In this document: piece by piece, positions 1-4,812 of the stretch
How positions within the stretch are numbered: the first letter of the stretch is position 1
Layout of the letters: each line of letters begins with the position of its first letter
DNA from: Phormidesmis priestleyi
GTDB taxonomy: Bacteria; Cyanobacteriota; Cyanobacteriia; Phormidesmidales; Phormidesmidaceae
NCBI GenBank assembly: GCA_003242115.1
Contig: QBMP01000082.1
Location: 1 to 5,395, forward strand
DNA: 5,395 nt
Direction: 5' to 3'
Translations under genes and position numbers: made by a program
The notes under the pieces: generated by a model
Databases searched by the model: none
What the model was told of the DNA's origin: nothing
Seen by the model: only the letters and a program-made list of their open reading frames with translations

Positions 1-1023
1 CGTTGGTAGATACACCGTCGTGCAGCGCTTACGGGCTTCTGTGTCTAGCAAATCACCCGGTGATAGCCAACGGGTCGGATCGGCAATATGAATCCACAGC
101 TTTTGCCGTCCGCCTGGGAGGGTTTCGCAGCTCAGGCCATCGTCAATTTCTCGCGTGCTCTCATCATCAATGGTGTATAGCTTTAAATGAGTGAGATCGG
201 CGCGAGGAGACGGATCTGCGGGTGGCTGAGCAATTATTTGCGCCACTGCCGCCGTGACGTCTTCTGGGAACTGGGTGGGAATGTGACGACGGCGCAGGGC
301 GAGGTTTTCGTGCTCATCCCACAGACCTAAATCGACGAGTGCTTTAAAGGCCGCATCGGGGTATTTATCGCGTCCTAAGGCAGTCAAAATGTCTTGAGCG
401 GCGGCTTTTTGGCTCGATTCATCGCCGAGTAGGGCGTAGCGCTCAAGAATTTCTAGGCGGGGGCGATCGCTCTTCTCAAACTCAACCGCCTTCCCCTCTG
501 TATCAGCCTCATCCGACTCTCTGGTCAAAATTGCCTGTGCCCTGGCCAAAAAGCCTTCCCACTCTGCTTTGCGGGTCGCTTCCCGCGAAATCTGAAGCTG
601 TAGCTCTTCGACTTGAGCCGCCGGACGAGGTTCGTAGCAGTCGCCCTTTTGCTTAAAGTACAGCTTGTCATCTGCTAGCAGCCGGTGAGCCGCGTAGCAC
701 AAAGGCCCGCTCACGTCTGAAAACAATAGCTGTGCCAAAGATTCCGGCGTTGCCGATTCTTCTAGTTCAGTCAGCAGCTCCCAAGCCACCTCCAAATTAT
801 CAGGATCAATGTAGCCTTCAGCTTCGGCGACAAAGCCTTCAATATCTGTATAAGCAGCGTAGGGTTCACCCGGAATTTCATAGATCACCTGACGCGGGTG
901 AATGCTATGAGCTTGGCCGCGCTGATCGATTAGCACCCAGTTTTTTTTACCTTCTGGGCGATCGGCAAGCGCCAAATGAGGCTCACCTTTCAGCTTAAAT
1001 TCTACTAATCTGCCTTTTTCCAC
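1..1023 (-). CDS. RNB-family exoribonuclease (RNase II/R, VacB-like), N-terminal part; 3' end outside window
   Basis: This is a 3'-to-5' hydrolytic exoribonuclease of the RNase II/R family, which degrades RNA in the cytoplasm. I translated 341 codons from a GTG at 1021-1023; the frame is open to the window edge. Residues 1-50 (starting EKGRLVEFK) look like a small N-terminal beta-barrel domain. A charged helical region follows to about residue 250. The RNB catalytic domain then begins at about 280. Its signature TIDDESTREIDDGLS is at residues 284-298, followed by KLWIHIADPTRWLSPGD. By alignment with E. coli RNase II, D285, D293 and D294 match Asp201, Asp209 and Asp210, while E291 replaces Asp207. 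The rest of the RNB domain and any S1 domain lie beyond position 1. GTG was chosen because AGGG sits 11 nt upstream and no in-frame ATG lies nearby upstream. The gene follows rpsR by 180 bp on the same strand, an arrangement typical of cyanobacteria. Family is sure; RNase II versus R naming is not. Confidence 0.9.
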   Translation of the reverse strand, partial: MEKGRLVEFKLKGEPHLALADRPEGKKNWVLIDQRGQAHSIHPRQVIYEIPGEPYAAYTDIEGFVAEAEGYIDPDNLEVAWELLTELEESATPESLAQLLFSDVSGPLCYAAHRLLADDKLYFKQKGDCYEPRPAAQVEELQLQISREATRKAEWEGFLARAQAILTRESDEADTEGKAVEFEKSDRPRLEILERYALLGDESSQKAAAQDILTALGRDKYPDAAFKALVDLGLWDEHENLALRRRHIPTQFPEDVTAAVAQIIAQPPADPSPRADLTHLKLYTIDDESTREIDDGLSCETLPGGRQKLWIHIADPTRWLSPGDLLDTEARKRCTTVYLPT

Positions 1024-1057
1024 TGATTTTGTTTCCCTGACGGCCCTATTTCGATTC

Positions 1058-1079
1058 TTGGCAATAAATTGGCAATAAA
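1058..1079. repeat. Perfect 11-bp tandem duplication upstream of the ribonuclease gene
   Basis: TTGGCAATAAA occurs twice head to tail (1058-1068 and 1069-1079) with no mismatch. It lies 35-56 bp upstream of the ribonuclease GTG start, where a promoter or 5' leader would be. The period is one helical turn, so it could be a paired binding site, but a chance slippage duplication is equally possible. Confidence 0.6.
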
Positions 1080-1154
1080 AAAGCTACCTGCGCCTCATAC
1101 AAAAGTAACAGTCTTCTGCTGAGCGCCGATAGCCACTAAATTATTTGATTGGTT

Positions 1155-1200
1155 GCTAGCAGCCGACTAGCTAATGCTTTAGCAAGCTCTGCTGTGCTAG
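1155..1200 (-). other. Possible stem-loop just after rpsR
   Basis: Immediately downstream of the rpsR stop there are nested inverted repeats. An outer pair, CTAGCA (1156-1161) and TGCTAG (1195-1200), encloses an inner hairpin, GCTAA (1170-1174) and TTAGC (1179-1183), with a TGCT loop. AGCAG (1158-1162) can alternatively pair with CTGCT (1189-1193). On the transcribed strand no run of U follows, so this is not a standard intrinsic terminator. It may be an RNA-processing or 3'-end stabilising structure between rpsR and the ribonuclease gene, or it may mean nothing. Confidence 0.3.
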
Positions 1201-1203
1201 ATC

Positions 1204-1419
1204 TTAGCCATCTTCGTTGACGTAAGGCAACAGGGCAACAATCCGCGCCCGCTTAATTGCTTTGGTCAAATCGCGCTGCTGCTTAGAGGTAAGGCCAGTG
1301 ATGCGACGGGGTAAAATTTTGCCGCGCTCAGTGACATATTTGCGGAGTAAATCGACATCTTTGTAATCGATTTTTTCATCCGGCTGAATGGGTGAAACGC
1401 GACGACGGAAGTAAGCCAT
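1204..1419 (-). CDS. rpsR: 30S ribosomal protein S18
   Basis: S18 is a small-subunit ribosomal protein of the platform, where it pairs with S6 and contacts 16S rRNA. The 71-residue product ([10 protein letters not shown]..., ending ...[11 protein letters not shown]) is recognisable along its whole length. Diagnostic segments are [13 protein letters not shown] (residues 17-29), [17 protein letters not shown] (33-49) and [16 protein letters not shown] (51-66). It is very basic and of normal length for cyanobacterial and plastid S18. The ATG at 1417-1419 gives the expected N-terminus; only a weak purine-rich stretch (AGAGAA) precedes it. The gene lies 194 bp downstream of rpmG on the same strand and upstream of the ribonuclease gene. 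The rpmG-rpsR pairing is also kept in many plastid genomes. The gap between rpmG and rpsR holds no gene; it contains the palindrome ATTAGCTAAT at 1494-1503 and the tandem repeat listed separately. Confidence 0.98.
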   Translation of the reverse strand: MAYFRRRVSPIQPDEKIDYKDVDLLRKYVTERGKILPRRITGLTSKQQRDLTKAIKRARIVALLPYVNEDG

Positions 1420-1581
1420 AGTTCTGGTTCTCTAATGTTTTCTTCTAATGCTTTCTAGCTGCTGATTGAAATAGACTCGAAAATAGGGAGTGTATTAGCT
1501 AATTTTCGTAAGCCCGTCGGCCTCAAAAAACTACTAACAGACAAGCTGGCTTAACGCCGCCTTTGGCCTTTTCCTATTTTT

Positions 1582-1615
1582 CAGTGCTTGCGGCCAGTGC
1601 TTGCGGCCAGTGCTT
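1582..1615. repeat. 13-bp tandem repeat (2.6 copies) running into the rpmG stop codon
   Basis: The unit CAGTGCTTGCGGC is repeated perfectly at 1582-1594 and 1595-1607. A third, partial copy (CAGTGCTT, 1608-1615) overlaps two bases of the rpmG stop codon (TAA on the minus strand, 1614-1616). Each full unit plus its neighbour creates a GGCC site that could pair with the next copy. This is a microsatellite-like expansion in the rpmG 3' untranslated region, probably by slippage. Confidence 0.85.
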
Positions 1616-1802
1616 ATTTGATTTCTTTATGAACGGTGTGAGTATTGCAGTGGGTGCAAAACTTTTTGAGTTCTAACCGCGCCGTTGTGTTGCGACGGTT
1701 CTTTTGAGTGGTGTAGCGCGAAACGCCGTTTGAGCGCTTATCGGGGTTGCTACGGCACTCAGTGCACTCTAGGGTAATTACGAGACGGACGCCTTTGGCC
1801 AT
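1614..1802 (-). CDS. rpmG: 50S ribosomal protein L33 (zinc-ribbon form)
   Basis: L33 is a small large-subunit ribosomal protein near the E site. The 62-residue product begins [16 protein letters not shown] and ends [14 protein letters not shown]. Two CxxC pairs, C13/C16 and C49/C52, show that this is the Cys4 zinc-binding (C+) version, not a cysteine-free paralogue. The middle holds the family motif around [12 protein letters not shown] (28-39). The length fits cyanobacterial L33. The start at 1800-1802 is the natural one; upstream is only a weak AAAGA. It is the first gene of the rpmG-rpsR-ribonuclease series, and a candidate promoter with an operator-like dyad lies 53-86 bp upstream. Immediately after its stop is a 13-bp tandem repeat. 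Confidence 0.97.
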   Translation of the reverse strand: MAKGVRLVITLECTECRSNPDKRSNGVSRYTTQKNRRNTTARLELKKFCTHCNTHTVHKEIK

Positions 1803-1854
1803 GATCTTTCAAATATGTCAACGCAGTCTTTAATTATGCCACACAAAGGCCGAA

Positions 1855-1860
1855 ATTATA
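1855..1860 (-). promoter_or_regulatory. Candidate -10 box of the rpmG promoter
   Basis: A perfect TATAAT on the minus strand lies 53 bp upstream of the rpmG start, in the 108-bp gap after the Uma2 gene. No good -35 hexamer is found 16-18 bp upstream; TTGGCA is there but 21 bp away. The place where the -35 box should be is taken by an inverted repeat (1868-1888). The promoter is inferred only from sequence. Confidence 0.4.
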
Positions 1861-1867
1861 GCGAACG

Positions 1868-1888
1868 ATTGGCGTGTGCCATGCCAAT
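1868..1888. promoter_or_regulatory. 21-bp operator-like inverted repeat upstream of rpmG
   Basis: The arms ATTGGCGTG (1868-1876) and CATGCCAAT (1880-1888) are inverted repeats of 9 bp with a single mismatch, around a 3-bp centre. The dyad begins 8 bp upstream of the TATAAT at 1855-1860, so it would cover the spacer and -35 part of the rpmG promoter. That is typical of a repressor or activator site. The NtcA consensus (GTA-N8-TAC) does not fit, and I cannot name a regulator. A transcribed hairpin is the alternative reading. Confidence 0.45.
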
Positions 1889-1910
1889 TGTTAATCGCTT
1901 TGATGGCTCT

Positions 1911-2489
1911 CTAAATCGCTTCAAATTCAATCGCCTCATATAAATCCGCCAAGGCAATCTCCACCGCTACAGCAGACAGAGCAACGCTAGCTTCTAGCCC
2001 AGCATGTTCGGTAAATAGCCACTGATTTTTGGCCTGACGAACGTAGTGCTCCACGCAAGGGCGCTGCTGATGAATGAGCACATATTCTTGAAAAGTGTCC
2101 ATTGTCCGATAATGCGCAAACTTATCGCCGCGATCATAGGCTTCTGTAGAATCAGAAAGCGTTTCTGCAATCAGCATTACGTTCATTACTGTATCTTTGC
2201 GATTTGGCTTCATCTCCGGAGGGCGCGAAGTTACCATTACATCTGGATAGGTATAGACATTCGTCTCGGGTAGCCAAAGCCGCTGATCTGTCATGAAAAT
2301 GCTGTACGGTTGCTTTCTCAGTGCGGCCTTTAACAAAAAGAAAAAGCTTCCTGAAATTTCATTGTGAGCTGGCGTTCCTCCGGTCATTGGCACAATCGCC
2401 CCGTTGTGGTACTCATTGCGATCGCTAGAGGCTACTTCCAGAACGAGGTATTCTTCAGCCGTACAAGGCTTTGTTACCGTTGCTATCAT
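1911..2489 (-). CDS. Uma2 family protein (DUF820), PD-(D/E)XK nuclease fold
   Basis: This is a 192-residue member of the Uma2/DUF820 family, which is strongly expanded in cyanobacteria and predicted to have a restriction-endonuclease-like fold; the biological role is unknown. What is visible: TAEEYLVLE near the N-terminus (10-18), NEYHNGAIVPMTGGTPAHNEI (25-45), TDQRLWLP (67-74), YPDVMVTSRPPEM (81-93), VMLIAETLSDSTEAYDRGDKFAHYR (104-128) and FQEYVLIHQQRPCVEHYVR (133-151). The probable catalytic set is D83, E109 and K123, so the active site looks intact. The LIAETLS segment replaces the commoner LIVEVLS. The ATG is supported by a perfect AGGAGG 10 nt upstream. The gene follows the lyase by 57 bp and precedes rpmG by 108 bp, all on one strand. 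It has no obvious link to either neighbour and is probably a mobile or lineage-specific insertion. Confidence 0.9.
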   Translation of the reverse strand: MIATVTKPCTAEEYLVLEVASSDRNEYHNGAIVPMTGGTPAHNEISGSFFFLLKAALRKQPYSIFMTDQRLWLPETNVYTYPDVMVTSRPPEMKPNRKDTVMNVMLIAETLSDSTEAYDRGDKFAHYRTMDTFQEYVLIHQQRPCVEHYVRQAKNQWLFTEHAGLEASVALSAVAVEIALADLYEAIEFEAI

Positions 2490-2499
2490 CAGCTAAATT

Positions 2500-2505
2500 C
2501 CTCCT
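2500..2505 (-). promoter_or_regulatory. Strong Shine-Dalgarno for the Uma2 gene
   Basis: A perfect AGGAGG on the minus strand stands 10 nt before the ATG at 2487-2489. It is the only canonical ribosome-binding site in the window. The ribosomal protein, cpeY and divergent lyase genes have weak sites or none. Confidence 0.7.
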
Positions 2506-2546
2506 CGCAATATTTGTCTATATACAGTGGGCTGTAGTGAGCGTAT

Positions 2547-3119
2547 TTAATCGGCTAGCTTTTGCTCGACGCCGAAACCGACGAGAGCTAGCTCGGTTAG
2601 GGGCTGACCGTCGGGGGCTTTCATGTAGTTAAAGATACGGCGGATGCGCATTTTGGGGTTGACTAGCGTGATTGAATCTACCGAGACGATTTGGGTATAG
2701 CGGGTGGTCATCAGCAGTTCGCAGGTGCGGCTGTTGAAGCTGAAGTGGGAGATTGTCGGGCGGTCTTCTTCGTAGGCGCGATCGCGCAAATAATCGCCTT
2801 CCAAAAGATACTCATGCTCGGCGGGTTGGCCGTTGGGCACAAAAGCGAGATTGACCGACTGATCGACGACTTCGCCTTTTTCTGAAACGGTGTGAAAAAC
2901 CAAATGGAAGCCGGGGCAGGTTCCTAGTGAGCTAGCGGCGACGGTGTATTGGTTGTCGGCGAAGACCTTGTTTTTTTGCTCATCGGTCAGCGGTGACACG
3001 CCAAAGTGGGTGTGCGATCGCTCTATCGCCGACTTACTGAGATAGTGATATGTACGCTCGGAGTCCCAGTTACCAACGCAGCTATCAAAAAAACCGTGGA
3101 AAATATCAAGAGCTGACAT
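2547..3119 (-). CDS. S-type phycobiliprotein lyase (CpcS/CpeS/CpeU family)
   Basis: Lyases of this family carry bilins in a lipocalin-like barrel and attach them by thioether bonds to conserved cysteines of phycobiliproteins (often Cys82-type sites). The 190-residue product is full length for the family. Visible signatures are the opening FFDSCVGNWDSERTYHYLS (10-28), CPGFHLVFHTVSEKGE (68-83), LEGDYLRDRAYEEDRPTISHF (106-126), LLMTTRYTQIVSVDSITLVNP (135-155), RIRRIFNYMK (158-167) and the C-terminal VGFGVEQK (180-187). The WxSxRTYHYL form, rather than WxSQRTSHHL, suggests a CpcU/CpeU-like branch, but I cannot separate the subfamilies by eye, so no symbol is given. The ATG at 3117-3119 has AGGA 12 nt upstream. 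Upstream lies cpeY, separated by a MITE-like insertion; without it the gap would be only 57 bp. Both genes could then have been one transcription unit for phycoerythrin chromophorylation. Confidence 0.88.
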   Translation of the reverse strand: MSALDIFHGFFDSCVGNWDSERTYHYLSKSAIERSHTHFGVSPLTDEQKNKVFADNQYTVAASSLGTCPGFHLVFHTVSEKGEVVDQSVNLAFVPNGQPAEHEYLLEGDYLRDRAYEEDRPTISHFSFNSRTCELLMTTRYTQIVSVDSITLVNPKMRIRRIFNYMKAPDGQPLTELALVGFGVEQKLAD

Positions 3120-3160
3120 AAAAGCAAATTATCCTGATCGAATCATCTAAAAAAAGCGTC

Positions 3161-3361
3161 TTTATTAGGAGTTACGCACTGTACAAAATAGACAGCATGT
3201 GAGTTGACGAATCCAAAGGATTTCAGCGTTGTCCTAAGAACCGACACTATAAGCCTTGTCATATCGTAGTTCATATGCGTTTTAGCTAAAAATGGTATCT
3301 CAGGATACTTAGAGCACCAATACACATTCTGATTTCCTGTCAATGCGTAAGTCCTATTTAT
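3161..3361. mobile_element. MITE-like non-autonomous element with 16-bp TIRs and 5-bp target duplication
   Basis: The core element is 3166-3356 (191 bp). Its left end reads TAGGAGTTACGCACTG. Its right end, read inward on the other strand, is TAGGACTTACGCATTG, so 14 of 16 positions match. The direct repeat TTTAT flanks it exactly at 3161-3165 and 3357-3361, as a target-site duplication should. Small internal hairpins occur: AATCC-AAA-GGATT (3210-3222) and GTATC-TCAG-GATAC (3295-3308). No convincing transposase is encoded; a 66-codon TTG-start frame inside it on the minus strand has no recognisable motif. Similar GGACTTACGCA-type ends are, as far as I recall, common in cyanobacterial insertion sequences and MITEs, but I could not check this. 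A TA duplication with ends beginning GGAG is the alternative reading. Confidence 0.8.
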
Positions 3362-3372
3362 ATCTAAATAGC

Positions 3373-4659
3373 TTACATAGATTTGAGCTTTTCTTGAACT
3401 AGCCAGTCAGCTTCAGCGACGGTTGGCTCACTGTTGGCAAGGATCGCACTAGCCGGTTGATCGAGTTTGTTCAAGGCGATTAGCGCGGCGTACTGTAAGT
3501 CCCAAATGGGGGTAGCGATCGCCCGCATCAGCTCATCAATTGCCCGCACATCAGCTAGTTCAGCCAATGCTAGCGCCGCCGCTACTCGCGACTTTTGAAA
3601 CTGCGGCGCTTTATTGTGCAGCGCCTTCACCAGCAAATCATACGCCTCAGTTACCTTCAGCCAGCCGAATAGCCGCATGATGTGATAATGCGCCCCGTAG
3701 TCGTTATAGCCCTCAGCCTCGTAGCTTTTGATCAATGCCGATGGAGCCGCATCAGCAAAATAATCAATCAGTGCCTTACTGGCCAAATAGCAGCGCCCAA
3801 AGTCTGTACTGTACAGCTCTTGCACTAATTCATCGGGGCCATCGGGTGGGAGGCGCTCATAAGTATGTACCAACGCCACATCATTGGGATGATCGCAAAT
3901 GACTTTTTCTAAATCAGGCTGCACCTGCACAAAGGTCAGATCGCCTGCTGCTATGCCAGATTGAGCTAATAGCCGAATCCCGCGCAGACGAAACACCATT
4001 GAAACGGGGCATTGGGCGATCGCCGAAATTGCCGGATAGTACTGAGCATCAATTAAATCCTGAATGCTGCCGCGCCGCGCATTCACATTCGTACTCTGCA
4101 AAAACTGCGTGACCTTCGCCATCACCTGCTGATCGCCCCGAAGCCGATACAGCGCTGATAAAGCCGCACTTGCAATCGGCGCTTGCTCACTGCTGGTAAA
4201 CGTTTCAATTCGCTCAGCAGCGGGCGCGTAGCCCAAATTCGCCAGAGTGTGAATGATTGTCCGATAGCTCTGATCAGGCCGTTCTAGCTGCTCAGCCAGT
4301 GTTTCTAGCACGGCGGCATCGTCTGTCCCGATTTCACCGAGCGCCCAAGCCGCATTCTCGACCAGATAGCTATCATCATCTGTCAAGCAACCTGCAATCA
4401 CTGGCAGCGCCGACTTTACCTTCAGCCGCCCCAAGCTCTCCACCGCTTTACGCCGCACAATCCGATTATCCAAATCAGCATCCGCCTTATTCACCGCCCG
4501 CAGCAGCGCCGCTACGGAGTTTGGCGTGTTAAAGTTCACCAAATGAGAGGCCGCAATGTAGCGACTAGACGCCTCATCCGAATCATCGCTAGGCCCATCC
4601 AAAATTTCAATGGCCTGCGCTTCAGTAAGATTAAACAGACTTGAAAAACGTTTTTCCAT
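3373..4659 (-). CDS. cpeY: Phycoerythrobilin lyase CpeY (phycoerythrin alpha subunit, E/F clan)
   Basis: CpeY attaches phycoerythrobilin to Cys82 of the phycoerythrin alpha subunit CpeA, helped in Fremyella diplosiphon by the chaperone-like CpeZ. The 428-residue product matches CpeY in length and across the whole protein. It opens MEKRFSSLFNLTEAQAIEIL, followed by SRYIAASHLVNF (32-43) and NRIVRRKAVESLGRLK (65-80). A clear HEAT repeat is SYLVENAAWALGEIG (97-111). The CpeY-like core has CPVSMVFRLRGIRLLAQSGI (217-236) and TDFGRCYLASKALIDYFADAAP (285-306). Next come NDYGAHYHIMRLFGWLK (319-335) and LHNKAPQFQKSRVAAALALAELAD (347-370), then a final HEAT pair to about 400. The ATG at 4657-4659 fits the family N-terminus, though no clear Shine-Dalgarno is present. 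It is divergent from a second HEAT-repeat lyase-like gene and shares a 153-bp regulatory region. No cpeZ follows; a MITE-like element begins 12 bp after the stop codon. E/F-type identity is certain, CpeY nearly so. Confidence 0.92.
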   Translation of the reverse strand: MEKRFSSLFNLTEAQAIEILDGPSDDSDEASSRYIAASHLVNFNTPNSVAALLRAVNKADADLDNRIVRRKAVESLGRLKVKSALPVIAGCLTDDDSYLVENAAWALGEIGTDDAAVLETLAEQLERPDQSYRTIIHTLANLGYAPAAERIETFTSSEQAPIASAALSALYRLRGDQQVMAKVTQFLQSTNVNARRGSIQDLIDAQYYPAISAIAQCPVSMVFRLRGIRLLAQSGIAAGDLTFVQVQPDLEKVICDHPNDVALVHTYERLPPDGPDELVQELYSTDFGRCYLASKALIDYFADAAPSALIKSYEAEGYNDYGAHYHIMRLFGWLKVTEAYDLLVKALHNKAPQFQKSRVAAALALAELADVRAIDELMRAIATPIWDLQYAALIALNKLDQPASAILANSEPTVAEADWLVQEKLKSM

Positions 4660-4682
4660 GAGCGGCAGTTTTAGCAGTGTTC

Positions 4683-4692
4683 GATAGCTATC
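4683..4692. promoter_or_regulatory. Perfect 10-bp palindrome in the cpeY leader
   Basis: GATAGCTATC is self-complementary and lies 24-33 bp upstream of the cpeY start codon. It may be part of the regulatory region shared with the divergent gene. Taken alone it is short enough to be chance. Confidence 0.3.
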
Positions 4693-4694
4693 TT

Positions 4695-4711
4695 CATTAG
4701 GATCGCATTAG
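4695..4711 (-). promoter_or_regulatory. CTAATG direct repeat with 11-bp period upstream of cpeY
   Basis: On the minus strand CTAATG-N5-CTAATG (4706-4711 and 4695-4700) repeats exactly one helical turn apart, 36-52 bp upstream of cpeY. Direct repeats with this spacing are what OmpR/PhoB-type response regulators commonly bind. The upstream copy overlaps the palindrome at 4708-4722. Confidence 0.35.
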
Positions 4712-4722
4712 AGTGGCTCTAA
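4708..4722. promoter_or_regulatory. Operator-like inverted repeat TTAGAG-N3-CTCTAA
   Basis: Perfect 6-bp arms, TTAGAG (4708-4713) and CTCTAA (4717-4722), flank TGG. The site is 49-63 bp upstream of cpeY. An A-rich tract (AAAATCAAAAAAAG) follows on the plus strand, which makes a T-tract before it on the cpeY sense strand; this order is wrong for an intrinsic terminator toward cpeY. A binding site for a dimeric regulator is the likelier reading. Confidence 0.4.
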
Positions 4723-4758
4723 AATCAAAAAAAGCCCGCTGCATTGAGCTGTCATTTG

Positions 4759-4776
4759 CCCGCAATTTGGTCGCAA
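4759..4776 (-). promoter_or_regulatory. L-box-like direct repeat between cpeY and the divergent lyase gene
   Basis: On the minus strand TTGCGAC (4770-4776), CAAA and TTGCGGG (4759-4765) form two half-sites with 11-bp periodicity. The RcaC L box of Fremyella chromatic acclimation is TTGCACA-N4-TTGCACA, so spacing, orientation and the TTGC core agree while the last three bases of each half do not. The site is 100-117 bp upstream of cpeY and 37-54 bp upstream of the divergent gene. It could be an 11-bp-period site for RcaC or another OmpR-type regulator. Confidence 0.35.
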
Positions 4777-4812
4777 TCTGAGAGAATTTAGGCATTACAT
4801 TCCCGATTTAAT

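Noticed and set aside
3..194. Plus-strand open frame of 63 codons
   Set aside because: It lies wholly antisense to the RNB catalytic domain, whose minus-strand translation is clearly conserved.
732..998. Plus-strand open frame of 88 codons
   Set aside because: Antisense shadow of the ribonuclease N-terminal region; no family resemblance.
2046..2273. Plus-strand open frame of 75 codons
   Set aside because: Antisense to the Uma2 gene, which has intact family motifs and a strong ribosome-binding site.
2523..2536. Small hairpin TACAG-N4-CTGTA between the S-type lyase and the Uma2 gene
   Set aside because: Only 5 bp of stem and no T-run follows on the transcribed strand, so it does not qualify as a terminator.
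2691..2885. Plus-strand open frame of 64 codons
   Set aside because: Antisense shadow of the conserved middle of the S-type lyase.
3146..3163. AAAG-ACG-CTTT followed by T residues on the minus strand, resembling a terminator before the S-type lyase
   Set aside because: The stem is only 4 bp and AT-rich; too weak to call an intrinsic terminator.
3143..3343. 66-codon minus-strand frame between cpeY and the S-type lyase
   Set aside because: It starts with TTG right at the inner edge of the mobile element's terminal repeat, runs through the other repeat, has no ribosome-binding site and shows no recognisable motif. It is best seen as chance openness of the element.
4257..4532. Plus-strand open frame of 91 codons, Ser/Pro/Ala-rich
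   Set aside because: Antisense to the HEAT repeats of cpeY; its odd composition is what the complement of that region would give.
4799..4809. Near match (ATTCCCGATTT) to the CcaR G-box consensus CTTTNCNATTT
   Set aside because: It ends only 3 bp before the start codon of the divergent gene, is a single copy with mismatches, and so is poorly placed for an activator. A similar near match in the T-rich tract at about 4721-4733 on the minus strand is explained by low complexity.
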